Below, piece after piece: positions 1 to 8,658 of a stretch of DNA of 64,000 nt (position 1 is its first letter; the number at the start of each line of letters is the position of its first letter). The position numbers were made by a program, and so were the translations under genes. The notes beneath the pieces are model-generated. The model did no database searches. It was not told the origin of the DNA and saw nothing but the letters and a program-made list of their open reading frames with translations. Source of the stretch: Microbacterium phyllosphaerae (lineage in GTDB: Bacteria > Actinomycetota > Actinomycetes > Actinomycetales > Microbacteriaceae); the NCBI RefSeq assembly GCF_017876435.1, contig NZ_JAGIOA010000001.1:2232001-2296000 (forward strand), given 5' to 3'.

Positions 1-2
1 AG

Positions 3-56
3 GCGGATGCCTCGAGGCGTCGGCGGGGCCGGCTCCGCGCGTCGGCGGTTCCGTGA
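3..56 (+). other. possible 3' end of a gene entering from the left edge
   Basis: An open frame runs from the window edge to a TGA at 54-56 and encodes an Arg/Ala-rich tail. It could be the C-terminus of an upstream plus-strand gene; in many actinobacteria a D-Ala-D-Ala ligase gene lies beside DUF3515 and thiL. Only about 17 codons are visible, no motif can be recognised, and the frame may be chance in GC-rich DNA. Confidence 0.2.
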
Positions 57-66
57 GCGGATGCGC

Positions 67-561
67 TCAGCCCTTGTCGGAGCCGTCCTCCGTGGGTACG
101 CGGTCGGTGCAGCGTGCGGTGGCCGGGGCGAGACCCGACTGGATGCTCGTCGACAGGCTCTCCACCACGGTGCGGAAGTCGATCTCCTCGCCGCGTCGGA
201 TGATCACCTCGACCGCGGGGTCGCGGCCGTAGGTCACGAGGCGCTGGCGTTCTTCCTCCTGATCGAGGACGAGCCAGTCGACGCTCCCGATCGTCGTGCA
301 CACGTCGGTGGAAGGCGCCGGGGGCTCGACGCCGCAGCGGAGCACCAGGGTCGGGTCTCCCCAGGCGCCGGTCGCCTGAGCATCCGTCCAGACGCGGTCC
401 AGGTCGCCGACCGCATCGGGGAGCAGCACGGACACCTCCGCGCACGCGGGATCGTTCGCGTCCTCGGCGGGTTCCAGATGGACGGTGGTCGAGCATCCCG
501 AGAGGGCCGTGACGAGGGCCAGCGAGCCCGCGATGACGGCGAGAAGGCGAAAGCGGGGCAT
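67..561 (-). CDS. DUF3515-family lipoprotein
   Basis: This 164-residue protein is predicted to be exported and lipid-anchored. It begins with a short basic segment, a hydrophobic stretch at about residues 6-20 and a lipobox LSGC placing the acylated cysteine at about residue 23. The rest resembles the actinobacterial DUF3515 family, with several cysteines (for example in LRCGVEPP and DVCTTIG) that could form disulfides outside the membrane. Its biochemical role is unknown. It is divergent from thiL across only 23 bp. A -10-like TAGCCT (reading 573 to 568) ends 6 nt before the ATG, so the mRNA is probably leaderless. Confidence 0.8.
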   Translation of the reverse strand: MPRFRLLAVIAGSLALVTALSGCSTTVHLEPAEDANDPACAEVSVLLPDAVGDLDRVWTDAQATGAWGDPTLVLRCGVEPPAPSTDVCTTIGSVDWLVLDQEEERQRLVTYGRDPAVEVIIRRGEEIDFRTVVESLSTSIQSGLAPATARCTDRVPTEDGSDKG

Positions 562-584
562 GCTTCCAGGCTACCTTTGACTGC
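562..584. promoter_or_regulatory. 23-bp divergent promoter with overlapping -10 elements
   Basis: The whole gap between the DUF3515 gene and thiL is 23 bp. On the plus strand TACCTT (572-577) lies 7 nt before the thiL ATG. On the minus strand TAGCCT (573 to 568) lies 6 nt before the lipoprotein ATG. The two hexamers share bases 572-573. Any -35 contact for one gene must lie inside the coding start of the other. This is a sequence-based promoter call without a mapped start site. Confidence 0.55.
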
Positions 585-1580
585 ATGCCCTCCCGACCCC
601 GCGACGACGATCCGACCCTCGGCGAGCTGTCCGAGGGGGAGATCCTGCGAGCGATCCTCGCGCGCACCGCGCAGGCCACGCACGCGCTGATCGGACCGGG
701 CGACGACGCGGCGGTGATCGCGGCGCCCTCCGGGTCGGTGGTGGCCACGACCGACACCCTCGTGCACGGACCGGACTTCCGGCTCGCGTGGTCGTCGGGG
801 TACGACCTCGGCTGGAAGGCCGCCGCGGTGAATCTCGCCGACGTCGCGGCCATGGGCGCTCGTCCGACCGCTCTGCTGGTGGCGCTGGCGGTTCCTCGTG
901 ATCTTCGACTCTCGTTCGTCGAGCGGCTCGCCGACGGCTTCCGTGAGGCATGCGCCGCACTCGCTCCGGGGTGCGCGGTGGTCGGCGGCGATCTGACGGT
1001 CTCCGACGTGCTCACCGTCGCCGTGACCGCGTTGGGTGACCTCGAAGGCCGTGCTCCCGTCACCCGTTCGGGTGCCCGCATCGGCGACGTCGTGGCGGTG
1101 GCCGGCGAACTCGGCCACGCCGCGCAGGGCCTCGCGGTGCTCTTCGGCAGGTTCCGCGAGGGCGATCAGCCTGTTCCGGTGGATGCCGCAGCGCTGGCCG
1201 CCGGCGAGAGTGCTGCTCTGGCCGCACAGCTGCGCCCGTCGCCGCCCATCGGTCTCGGTCCGTTCGCCGCCACGGCCGGCGCCACGGCGATGATGGACAT
1301 CTCCGACGGGCTCGCGCTCGACGCACGGCGGATGGCTGCGGCATCCGAGGTGACGATCGCCCTGGACTCGGCCTCTCTCGGTGAGGACCCGCTGCGCGCC
1401 CTCGCCGGGGGAGAGGACCACGCTCTGCTGGCGACGTTCCCGGCCGGAATCCTGCCTCCGGGGTTCCGTGTCATCGGTGCAGTCGCCCCGCGCGGAGAGC
1501 ACGATCTGCTCGTCGACGGCGCTCCCGCCGATGTGTCGGGTTGGGATCCCTATCGAGACTGGGACTCGACGTCGGGCTGA
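585..1580 (+). CDS. thiL: thiamine-monophosphate kinase
   Basis: ThiL phosphorylates thiamine monophosphate with ATP to give thiamine diphosphate, the active cofactor, in the cytosol. The 331-residue protein has the family length and the N-terminal Mg-ATP motif GPGDDAAV at about residues 37-44, a DTLVHG segment, the GWKAAAVNLADVAAMGA region that lines the dimer interface, and the C-terminal MDISDGLALD motif. It stands alone, divergent from the DUF3515 lipoprotein, and its last 31 bp overlap the 3' end of the convergent rsmD. The -10-like TACCTT 7 nt upstream of ATG suggests a leaderless transcript. Confidence 0.93.
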   Translation: MPSRPRDDDPTLGELSEGEILRAILARTAQATHALIGPGDDAAVIAAPSGSVVATTDTLVHGPDFRLAWSSGYDLGWKAAAVNLADVAAMGARPTALLVALAVPRDLRLSFVERLADGFREACAALAPGCAVVGGDLTVSDVLTVAVTALGDLEGRAPVTRSGARIGDVVAVAGELGHAAQGLAVLFGRFREGDQPVPVDAAALAAGESAALAAQLRPSPPIGLGPFAATAGATAMMDISDGLALDARRMAAASEVTIALDSASLGEDPLRALAGGEDHALLATFPAGILPPGFRVIGAVAPRGEHDLLVDGAPADVSGWDPYRDWDSTSG

Positions 1581-2152
1581 CGCGCGCCAGCAGGCGCTGC
1601 GGGCTCAGCCCACCACAGCGTCGTGTCGCCGTAGGTCTTCTCCCGGATCAGGTCGAGCCCTGCCTCGGCGAGGTCGGGCGGCGTGGAACGGCGCGCGCGC
1701 TCGATGATCACGAGCGCGTCCGGGGAGAGCAGAGGCGCGAGGGCGACGAGATCGGCGGTCATCGCCTCGTCCTGGAGGTCGTAGGGCGGGTCCGAGAACA
1801 CGAGGTCGTACGGGCCCGCCGTGCGCTGCAGAAAAGCCCGCACCGCACTCTGATGCACGCGGGCGGTGGGCAGCCCGGCTTTGGTGAGGACGGCGACGTT
1901 GCGGCGGACCACGGCTGCCGCCTCTCGGCCCATCTCGACGAGATCGGCGCTGGCCGCTCCGCGGCTGAGGGTCTCGAGGCCGAGCGCGCCTGATCCGGCG
2001 TAGAGGTCGAGGACGCGCGCGCCGGCGATCGCATCCGCCGACTCCAGCGCTCCGAACAGCGACTCCCGCACGCGGTCGCTGGTCGGTCGTGTGCCTGCGT
2101 GCGGCACATCCAGTCGAGCTCCGCGTGCCTTTCCGGCGATGATCCTCGTCAC
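1550..2152 (-). CDS. rsmD: 16S rRNA (guanine966-N2)-methyltransferase RsmD
   Basis: RsmD methylates the exocyclic amine of a guanine in helix 31 of 16S rRNA during 30S assembly, using S-adenosylmethionine. The 200-residue product opens with MTRIIAGKARGARL, typical of the family, has the SAM-binding motif VLDLYAGSGALGLE near residue 50 and the catalytic SDPPY motif near residue 120. The start is GTG, with a -10-like TATCGT (2164 to 2159) 6 nt upstream, so a leaderless mRNA is likely. The gene is divergent from recG and its 3' end overlaps thiL by 31 bp. Confidence 0.92.
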   Translation of the reverse strand: MTRIIAGKARGARLDVPHAGTRPTSDRVRESLFGALESADAIAGARVLDLYAGSGALGLETLSRGAASADLVEMGREAAAVVRRNVAVLTKAGLPTARVHQSAVRAFLQRTAGPYDLVFSDPPYDLQDEAMTADLVALAPLLSPDALVIIERARRSTPPDLAEAGLDLIREKTYGDTTLWWAEPAAPAGARQPDVESQSR

Positions 2153-2213
2153 CCGTTCACGATACGACAGCTGAGGCGCATGCCGTGTCGGTGCGGCCTC
2201 CTAGACTCGGAGC

Positions 2214-4388
2214 ATGTCGCTCACGCTCGATTCGTCGCTGGAGGACGCGCTCGGCGCCACCCCGGCGAAGACCCTCGATCGAGCCTTCAGCATGAAGACG
2301 GTCGGCGACCTGCTCTCTCACTATCCGCGGCGGTACGCCGATCCGGGTGAGCTCACCCCGATCCGCGAGCTCCCCCTCGGTGAGACGGTGACGATCGTCG
2401 CCGAGGTGCTGTCCTCCAGTGCCAGGGCCATGCGGAATCGGCGCGGAGCCATGGTCGACGTGGTGATCGGCGACGGCATCGGCAAGATGTCCCTCACCTT
2501 CTTCGCGAAGAATCTCGGTGCGGCGAAGTGGCGTTCCGAAGACCTCGCGGTCGGTCGTCGAGGTGTCTTCTCGGGCAAGGTCGGCGAGTTCAACGGCATG
2601 ACGCAGTTCGCGCATCCGGAGTATGAGCTCTTCGACGATGAGGATGCCGCACGACGCCGGGCGGACGCGCGGGCGGCCGTGCTGATACCGATCTACCCCG
2701 CGACATCGAGTCTGCAGACCTGGCAGATCGCGAAGTTCATCGCGCGTGTGCTCGACGGACTCGGCGAGGTGCCCGAGCCGCTGGCCGCGGAGGTCCGCAC
2801 GCGGGAGGAGCTGCTGACCGCGCGCGAGGCTCTCGAGCAGATCCATCGTCCGCAGACCCGGAACGACATCGACCCGGCCGTCCGTACGCTGCGGATGCAT
2901 GAGGCGCTGACGCTGCAGACCGCTCTCCTGCAGCAGCGCGATGCCGTCCGGGCGCTCTCGGCCACGGCTCGTCCGGCGAAGCCCGGCGGGCTGGTCGAGC
3001 GTTTCGACGCCTCGCTGCCGTATGACCTCACTCCCGATCAGCAGACGGTCGGGGTGCAGGTCGCCGCCGATCTGGTCGGATCCTGGCCGATGAACCGACT
3101 CGTGCAGGGTGAGGTGGGCTCGGGTAAGACTCTGGTCGCGCTGCGGGCCATGCTGCAGGTCGCCGAGTCCGGGGGACAGGCCGCGCTCATCGCCCCGACC
3201 GAGGTGCTCGCCGGGCAGCACCTGCGATCCATCGCCAAGATGCTCGGTCCTCAGCTGGGGCCGCTGGTGATGCCGACCCTGCTGACGGGGCAGATGCCTG
3301 CTGCGGAGCGTCGCAAGGCCGCACTCCGAGTGGCCTCCGGGCAGGCTCTGATCGTCGTCGGCACCCACGCGCTGCTCGGCGAGAAGACGACGTTCGCCGA
3401 CCTCGGGCTCGTGGTCGTCGACGAGCAGCACCGGTTCGGCGTGGAGCAGCGCGAGGCATTGCGCGCCAAGGGCTCGAGCCCGCACGCGCTCGTTCTCACG
3501 GCCACCCCCATCCCTCGCACGGTGGCCATGACCGTGTTCGGAGACCTCGACACGTCAGTCATCCGCACGATGCCGAAGGGCAGAGCGGGTATCGAGTCGT
3601 TCGTCGCCCCTCTGGCCGAGCACCCCGGGTGGTTCAATCGCGTGTGGGAGCGCGCGGCCGAGGAGATCGCCCAGGGGCGCCAGGTGTTCGCAGTGTGCGC
3701 CGCGATCGACACGACGAAGAAGACCGCGGAGGCGGGGGAGCAGCTGATCGTCCCGCCGGATGGAGCATCCGGTCCGCGTTGGGGTGTGGTGCAGCTCGAT
3801 GAGGCCCTCGAGACGCACCCGAAGCTCGGTGGCGTGCGACGAGCGGTGCTGCATGGCCGCATGCCGTCCGACGAGAAGGACGCGATCATGCAGGCCTTCG
3901 CCAGGGGGGAGATCGACCTGCTCGTCGCGACGACCGTGATCGAGGTCGGCGTCGACGTTCCCAACGCCTCGACGATGATCGTCCTGGATGCCGATCGCTT
4001 CGGCGTCTCGCAGCTGCACCAGCTGCGAGGGCGTGTCGGCAGAGGCGGTGTCCCCGGCCTGTGCCTGCTGGTCACGGAGGCCGAAGCCGGGTCCGTGGCG
4101 CGCGAGAGGGTCGATGCTGTCGCAGCCACGCTCGACGGGTTCGCGCTGGCCGAAGTCGACCTCGATCTGCGCGGAGAAGGCGACGTGCTCGGTGCGGCAC
4201 AGGCCGGCGTCCGTTCCTCGCTCAAGCTGCTCCGCGTCGTCAAGGACTCCGGCCTGATCGTCAGGGCCCGGGAACTCGCGGAGGTCATCCTGGCCGCCGA
4301 CCCCGATCTCGAGAAGAACGCTGGGTTGCGTTCGGCGATCGAGCGACGGGTGAGCGACGACGATCGCGCGGCTCTCGCGAAGAACTGA
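2214..4388 (+). CDS. recG: ATP-dependent DNA helicase RecG
   Basis: RecG is a superfamily 2 helicase that remodels stalled replication forks and branch-migrates recombination intermediates. The 724-residue protein shows the N-terminal wedge/OB region (about 50-150), Walker A GEVGSGKT near residue 300, the DEQH Walker B box near 402, motif [11 protein letters not shown], and the C-terminal helicase motifs [11 protein letters not shown] and QLRGRVGRG. Length matches the family. A TAGACT hexamer (2202-2207) sits 6 nt before the ATG, pointing to leaderless transcription. coaD follows 31 bp downstream with its own -10-like site. Confidence 0.95.
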   Translation: MSLTLDSSLEDALGATPAKTLDRAFSMKTVGDLLSHYPRRYADPGELTPIRELPLGETVTIVAEVLSSSARAMRNRRGAMVDVVIGDGIGKMSLTFFAKNLGAAKWRSEDLAVGRRGVFSGKVGEFNGMTQFAHPEYELFDDEDAARRRADARAAVLIPIYPATSSLQTWQIAKFIARVLDGLGEVPEPLAAEVRTREELLTAREALEQIHRPQTRNDIDPAVRTLRMHEALTLQTALLQQRDAVRALSATARPAKPGGLVERFDASLPYDLTPDQQTVGVQVAADLVGSWPMNRLVQGEVGSGKTLVALRAMLQVAESGGQAALIAPTEVLAGQHLRSIAKMLGPQLGPLVMPTLLTGQMPAAERRKAALRVASGQALIVVGTHALLGEKTTFADLGLVVVDEQHRFGVEQREALRAKGSSPHALVLTATPIPRTVAMTVFGDLDTSVIRTMPKGRAGIESFVAPLAEHPGWFNRVWERAAEEIAQGRQVFAVCAAIDTTKKTAEAGEQLIVPPDGASGPRWGVVQLDEALETHPKLGGVRRAVLHGRMPSDEKDAIMQAFARGEIDLLVATTVIEVGVDVPNASTMIVLDADRFGVSQLHQLRGRVGRGGVPGLCLLVTEAEAGSVARERVDAVAATLDGFALAEVDLDLRGEGDVLGAAQAGVRSSLKLLRVVKDSGLIVRARELAEVILAADPDLEKNAGLRSAIERRVSDDDRAALAKN

Positions 4389-4419
4389 GCTGCCGACGAC
4401 GTGCCCTAGGCTGGGTGGC

Positions 4420-4917
4420 ATGAGCAGTCGGATCGCCGTCGTCCCGGGTTCGTTCGATCCGCCGACCCTGGGTCACCTCGACGTGATCCGCCGCGCGGCG
4501 AAGCTGTATGACGAGCTTCATGTTCTCGTCGTGCACAACCCCGGCAAAGAGGCCATGCTGCCGATCGCGCAGCGGATGTCGCTGATCGAGCAGTCGATCG
4601 CCGAGGAGGGCATCGGTGACAACGTCGTCGTGGGCTCCTGGAGCATGGGTCTTCTCGTCGACTACGCGCGCGATGTCGGTGCCGGGGTTCTGGTCAAGGG
4701 CATCCGTTCGCAGATCGACGTGGCGTACGAGTCGCCGATGGCGATCGTCAACCGGCACCTCGCCGACATCGAGACGGTCTTCCTCCTTCCCGACCCCGCA
4801 CACGCTCTGGTGTCCAGCTCTCTCGTCCGTCAGGTCGCGGGCCTCGGGGGCGATGTGTCGCCGTTCGTCCCTCGTGCGGTCGCAGCGTTCCTCGATACGG
4901 GCTCGCGCGGCATCTGA
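4420..4917 (+). CDS. coaD: phosphopantetheine adenylyltransferase
   Basis: CoaD transfers AMP from ATP to 4'-phosphopantetheine, the penultimate step of coenzyme A synthesis. The 165-residue protein carries the nucleotidyltransferase signature [13 protein letters not shown] at residues 9-21, where TLGH is the HxGH-type catalytic motif, and the C-terminal [10 protein letters not shown] helix that binds ATP. Length is normal. TAGGCT (4407-4412) ends 7 nt before the ATG, so the transcript probably starts at the start codon. The recG-coaD-yceD-rpmF-rnc order is common in actinobacteria. Confidence 0.95.
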   Translation: MSSRIAVVPGSFDPPTLGHLDVIRRAAKLYDELHVLVVHNPGKEAMLPIAQRMSLIEQSIAEEGIGDNVVVGSWSMGLLVDYARDVGAGVLVKGIRSQIDVAYESPMAIVNRHLADIETVFLLPDPAHALVSSSLVRQVAGLGGDVSPFVPRAVAAFLDTGSRGI

Positions 4918-4988
4918 GCAGCCGGGCCGAGGCGTCGCGCACAGCGCGGAACCAGCCCGGTGCGACGCAGAGCCGGTACCATTGCGGG

Positions 4989-5549
4989 GTGCGTTCCCGA
5001 ATGAATGGTCCCTTCGTCCTCCCCGTCCGCGACATCGTCCGCAGGCCGGGCGAGATGCGCGAACACGAGTTCTCCGTGACCCTCCGCGAGGCGTGGGGTG
5101 AGGGGATCGTCGCGTACGAGGCAGGATCCGATCTCGACCTGGATGTGCGCCTGGAGTCGGTGCACGAGGGCATTCTCGTCTCCGGAACGGCCGATGCGGA
5201 GTACTCCGGAGTATGCGGAAGATGCCTGATCGACATCGCTCGGCCCGTCGAAGTCGAGTTCCAGGAGCTTTTCGCGTATCCTGGTGAGGAAGAAACTGAC
5301 TTCGAGGTTCAAGACGACCACGTGGATCTTGAAACTCTAGTCAGGGATGCGGCCGTGTTGTCGCTTCCATTTCAGCCGGTGTGTCAGCCGGATTGCCCCG
5401 GGCTCGACCCGGAAACGGGCGAGAGGCTGACCGAGAGCACCGGAACGGAGCAGGCCGCTCCCATCGATCCTCGGTGGAGTGCGCTCCAGAACATCACAGA
5501 CCAAGACGGCACGGAAGAATCTCATGCCGTCGAGAAAGAAGAGAGCTAG
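4989..5549 (+). CDS. YceD/DUF177 family protein
   Basis: This 186-residue protein belongs to the DUF177 (YceD) family, which is almost always encoded beside rpmF and has been linked to rRNA accumulation in other bacteria. Visible family features are the cysteine pair CGRCL near residue 78 and the later CQPDCPGLDPETGE, which could bind a metal. The start is GTG at 4989; TACCAT (4977-4982) lies 6 nt before it, which supports this start and a leaderless mRNA. The stop codon is two bases before rpmF, so the two genes are cotranscribed and probably translationally coupled. Confidence 0.85.
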   Translation: MRSRMNGPFVLPVRDIVRRPGEMREHEFSVTLREAWGEGIVAYEAGSDLDLDVRLESVHEGILVSGTADAEYSGVCGRCLIDIARPVEVEFQELFAYPGEEETDFEVQDDHVDLETLVRDAAVLSLPFQPVCQPDCPGLDPETGERLTESTGTEQAAPIDPRWSALQNITDQDGTEESHAVEKEES

Positions 5550-5551
5550 TC

Positions 5552-5761
5552 ATGGCTGGTAACCCCCCGAAGCGCAAGGTATCCCGTTCGAACACCCGCT
5601 CGCGCCGCGCGCAGTGGAAGGCGGCGCCCGTCGCGCTCGTCAAGACCATCGAGAACGGCCAGGTCGTCTACAGCCGCCCGCACCAGGCGAAGGTCGTCAC
5701 CGACTCGCAGGGCACCGAGCTGTTCCTCGAGTACAAGGGCCGCAAGGTCGCAGACGTCTGA
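5552..5761 (+). CDS. rpmF: 50S ribosomal protein L32
   Basis: A 69-residue basic protein with the L32 signature [19 protein letters not shown] near its start. It has no cysteines, so it is of the zinc-independent type. The ATG at 5552 begins two bases after the yceD stop codon; reading frames that start further upstream would overlap yceD without supporting homology. rnc begins 17 bp downstream and is probably cotranscribed. Confidence 0.95.
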   Translation: MAGNPPKRKVSRSNTRSRRAQWKAAPVALVKTIENGQVVYSRPHQAKVVTDSQGTELFLEYKGRKVADV

Positions 5762-5778
5762 GTCGCGACTTCACGACT

Positions 5779-6471
5779 GTGACGAAGGTCCCTGGGGGGA
5801 CGAGACCTCTCCCAGAGAAGCTCCGCGTCGATATCGACGCGGAGCTTCTGGAGTTGGCACTCACCCATCGCTCCTACGCGTACGAGCACGGCGGGATCCC
5901 GCATAACGAACGTCTCGAGTTCCTCGGCGATTCGGTGCTCGGTCAGGCTGTGACCGTGATGCTCTTCACGACCCATCCCGGCCTCGACGAGGGCGAGCTG
6001 GCTAAGCGACGCGCGAGCGTCGTGTCGACCGTTGCTCTCGCAGAGGTGGCGCGTGCCATCGACCTGGGCAGTCATCTGCTGCTCGGGCGCGGCGAGGAGC
6101 AGACCGGCGGACGCAACAAGGACTCGATCCTTGCAGACACCATGGAAGCCGTGATCGGCGCGACATATCTGTCGGCAGGTCCGGAAGCGGCGACCGAGCT
6201 CGTGCTGCGCCTCACCGAGCCTTTGCTCGCCGACCCCGAGCGGTACGGCGCAGCGATGGATCCGAAGACGAGTCTGCAGGAGCTCGCCGCGCGTCTCGGC
6301 GCGACCCCGCCCGTGTACACCGTCGAGGCCAGTGGACCTGACCACGATCGCCGTTTCGTCGCCACCGTGACGGTCGGCGACGTCGCGATGACAGGCAAGG
6401 GCAGCAGCAAGAAGACGGCCGAGATGGCGGCGGCGCTCAGCGCATGGCGCTTCCTCGACGAGCGTGCCTGA
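5779..6471 (+). CDS. rnc: ribonuclease III
   Basis: RNase III cleaves double-stranded RNA in rRNA precursors, structured mRNAs and antisense duplexes. The predicted 230-residue enzyme has the catalytic signature [11 protein letters not shown] at about residues 44-54, the second acidic cluster DTMEAVIGA near residues 119-127, and a C-terminal dsRNA-binding domain ending [19 protein letters not shown] chose the GTG at 5779 because upstream in-frame sequence overlaps rpmF and shows no family similarity. Codons 13-24 are spelled by a perfect 34-bp palindrome that would fold into an RNase III-like substrate. The 3' end overlaps mutM by 8 bp. Confidence 0.93.
   Translation: MTKVPGGTRPLPEKLRVDIDAELLELALTHRSYAYEHGGIPHNERLEFLGDSVLGQAVTVMLFTTHPGLDEGELAKRRASVVSTVALAEVARAIDLGSHLLLGRGEEQTGGRNKDSILADTMEAVIGATYLSAGPEAATELVLRLTEPLLADPERYGAAMDPKTSLQELAARLGATPPVYTVEASGPDHDRRFVATVTVGDVAMTGKGSSKKTAEMAAALSAWRFLDERA
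5816..5849. promoter_or_regulatory. perfect 34-bp palindrome inside the start of rnc
   Basis: Bases 5816-5832 are the exact reverse complement of 5833-5849; the centre is the ATAT at 5831-5834. In RNA it gives a stem of about 15 bp with a 4-base loop. Allowing a 2-nt bulge, CCAG at 5812-5815 can also pair with CTGG at 5848-5851 or thereabouts. It lies 37 nt into the rnc reading frame. RNase III is known to cleave its own transcript in E. coli and Streptomyces coelicolor; the role here is inferred. Confidence 0.7.
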
Positions 6472-7327
6472 GCTCCCCGAGGTCGAGGTCGTCAGGGCGG
6501 GACTCGCTCCTGCGGCGGTCGGATCCCTCATCACGGCCGTCAGCGTGCTGGATGAACGGGCTCTCACCCGGCACACCCCAGGGCCCGCCGATTTCGTCGC
6601 GCGTCTCGAAGGGCGCACGTTCACCGACGCCGCGCGCCGAGGAAAGTTCCTCTGGCTCCCGCTCGACTCCGACGACTCCGCGCTGATCGCGCACCTCGGG
6701 ATGAGCGGACAGATGCTCCTGCGGTCTCCGGACGCCGTCACGGAGCGGCACGAACGGATCCGCATCAGCATCGAGCATCCGCTGCACGGAGAGCTCGCGA
6801 TCGTCTTCGCCGACCAGCGGACGTTCGGTTCGCTCGCTGTCGACCATCTGGTGGTCGACGGGCCGACGGCCGTCCCGACGCAGGTCGCGCACATCGCACG
6901 GGATCCGATGGATCCCCACTTCGACGACGCCGGGTTCCGCGTCGCCCTGCGCAGGCGCAGCAGCGCGATCAAGCGGGTGCTGCTCGATCAGCAGGTCATC
7001 AGCGGCGTGGGCAACATCTACGCGGACGAATCGCTCTGGGCCGCAAGGATCCACCCGGAGACGCCTGCGAGCTCGCTCTCCACACAGTCCGTGAGTCGTC
7101 TCCTCGCCGAGGTGCGGACGGTCCTGGCCAAGGCCCTGGCCGAGGGCGGCACCAGCTTCGACGCCCAATACGTGAACGTGAACGGCCAGGCCGGCTACTT
7201 CGCACACTCGCTCAATGCGTACGGACGCGGCGGGCAGCCGTGTCCGCGGTGCGGCACGCCGATCCGCCGCGAGGCGTTCATGAACCGTTCGAGCCACTAC
7301 TGTCCACGCTGCCAGCGCCGACGCTGA
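6464..7327 (+). CDS. mutM: formamidopyrimidine-DNA glycosylase
   Basis: MutM (Fpg) excises oxidised purines such as 8-oxoguanine and nicks the abasic site. The 287-residue protein starts [14 protein letters not shown], giving the catalytic N-terminal proline after Met removal and the essential Glu3. It has the [13 protein letters not shown] helix-two-turn-helix region and ends with a four-cysteine zinc finger (CPRCGTP...CPRCQRRR). The start is GTG, overlapping rnc by 8 bp, so expression is coupled to rnc. The convergent FtsX-type permease gene ends 8 bp downstream. Confidence 0.94.
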   Translation: MPELPEVEVVRAGLAPAAVGSLITAVSVLDERALTRHTPGPADFVARLEGRTFTDAARRGKFLWLPLDSDDSALIAHLGMSGQMLLRSPDAVTERHERIRISIEHPLHGELAIVFADQRTFGSLAVDHLVVDGPTAVPTQVAHIARDPMDPHFDDAGFRVALRRRSSAIKRVLLDQQVISGVGNIYADESLWAARIHPETPASSLSTQSVSRLLAEVRTVLAKALAEGGTSFDAQYVNVNGQAGYFAHSLNAYGRGGQPCPRCGTPIRREAFMNRSSHYCPRCQRRR

Positions 7328-7335
7328 CAGCATGC

Positions 7336-8658
7336 TCATACCGCGTGGAAGGACCGCGCGAGGAGCGGCCTGGTGATGCGGGTGCTGGTCCAGACGAGCG
7401 CGATCCCCACGGCGACGACCGTCGCGATGGTGAGCAGCGATTCAGGTGCAGTGATGAGCGCGATTCCGATGAGCGGGAAGATCAGCACGGCTGCGCACAG
7501 TGCGGACCCGAGCGCGGTGACCAGCAGTGGCGACATGATCGCTCGTCGGCGGGCGCCGTCCACCGTGTCCATCGGCATGCCGAGATGGTGCAGACTGCGG
7601 TGGAGCTCGCCCTGATCCAGGACGGATGCGGCCTGGTTCACCCCGACCGATGCTGCGACCATGAGGAATGAACCGACCAGCGTGATGATGAGGCCGGTGC
7701 GCATGTCGGCCGCGAGAGCCGCGTCGGCGCCGTCGACCGCTTCGCCGCCCATGACGTTCATCAGGGAGACCCCGGTACCCGCGAACACCGCCATGAAACT
7801 GGCCATCGCGATTCCGCTGACCTGGCGCCACGCGGCCTTGGGGGAGTCGAGCACCATCCGAGCCGCGAGCAGCCGATCAGCACTGTCGGCGCGACGCAGC
7901 GCGCGGGACGCGGCGACCTTGAGCACCCAGGGGCCGACGACGTTGAGGATCGCCAGCGCGATCGCGAACAGCACCGCCAACACGGTGATCGTCGTCGCCA
8001 AGCCCGCGATCGAGGGGATGATCTTCACGAGGACGAAGGCGACGGCGATCACGCAGACGCCGATGATCGCCCGAAACCAGTGCACGGGTGACGCGGTCGT
8101 CCTGAGTCGCACACCGAGCGGCGAGATGATCACCTTCCTGAGGCCGAGCGCAGCGCTGCCGACGGCGACGACGAGGATACCGCCGACGACCGCGACGACA
8201 CCGGCGGGTGGCAGCAGCACGGCATCGAGACCGAGTGCCGCTCCACGGAACGGGATGAGTCCGATGAGGGGAGAGATCGCGAGGTATCCGCTGATCCCGA
8301 CGAGCGCGCCTGCGGCCGCCACCAGCATGGATTCGATGACGGTGGCGACGCCGACGCCCAGGGGCGTGACGCCGAGAAGGCGCAGGGTCGAGAGTCGCTC
8401 GTCGCGTCTTCTCGCCGAAAGACGAGCCGCTGCCCCGCCGAGGTTCGCGAGCGGAACGACGAGGAGCACCAGTGCGATCGCTGCAAGGGCTTGATAGAGC
8501 GGGCCATATCCGTCGTTCCAGGTCCAGAACGACTGCGCGCCGCCCACGACGGTGAGAACGAGCGCCGTGACGAGGGCGAAGGCGATGGTCGGGAGGGCGA
8601 TCACCGCTGTCTGCCCCTTGGCGGGGCGGAGAAGGAGCGCGAGGACGCGCGCGTTCAT
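7336..8658 (-). CDS. FtsX-like ABC transporter permease
   Basis: A 440-residue integral membrane protein with many hydrophobic segments in the pattern of FtsX/MacB-type permeases: one at about residues 17-38, a pair near 55-75, several between 105 and 240, and a final set at about 320-435. It overlaps the upstream ATP-binding gene by 4 bp (ATGA), so the two form one exporter. Substrate cannot be read from sequence; homologous actinobacterial pairs are linked to antimicrobial peptide or lipoprotein export and to cell-envelope signalling. Confidence 0.75.
   Translation of the reverse strand: MNARVLALLLRPAKGQTAVIALPTIAFALVTALVLTVVGGAQSFWTWNDGYGPLYQALAAIALVLLVVPLANLGGAAARLSARRRDERLSTLRLLGVTPLGVGVATVIESMLVAAAGALVGISGYLAISPLIGLIPFRGAALGLDAVLLPPAGVVAVVGGILVVAVGSAALGLRKVIISPLGVRLRTTASPVHWFRAIIGVCVIAVAFVLVKIIPSIAGLATTITVLAVLFAIALAILNVVGPWVLKVAASRALRRADSADRLLAARMVLDSPKAAWRQVSGIAMASFMAVFAGTGVSLMNVMGGEAVDGADAALAADMRTGLIITLVGSFLMVAASVGVNQAASVLDQGELHRSLHHLGMPMDTVDGARRRAIMSPLLVTALGSALCAAVLIFPLIGIALITAPESLLTIATVVAVGIALVWTSTRITRPLLARSFHAV

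Noticed and set aside
234..1502. 422-codon minus-strand open frame across the DUF3515 gene and thiL
   Set aside because: Composition is Arg/His/Gly-rich noise typical of antisense frames in GC-rich DNA, and the overlapping ThiL and DUF3515 genes have clear family motifs.
2157..3485. 442-codon frame antisense to recG
   Set aside because: Fully covered by RecG helicase motifs on the other strand; no recognisable domain.
5614..5778. N-terminal extension of rnc upstream of GTG 5779
   Set aside because: It overlaps rpmF out of frame and encodes Arg/Pro/Gly noise with no RNase III similarity.
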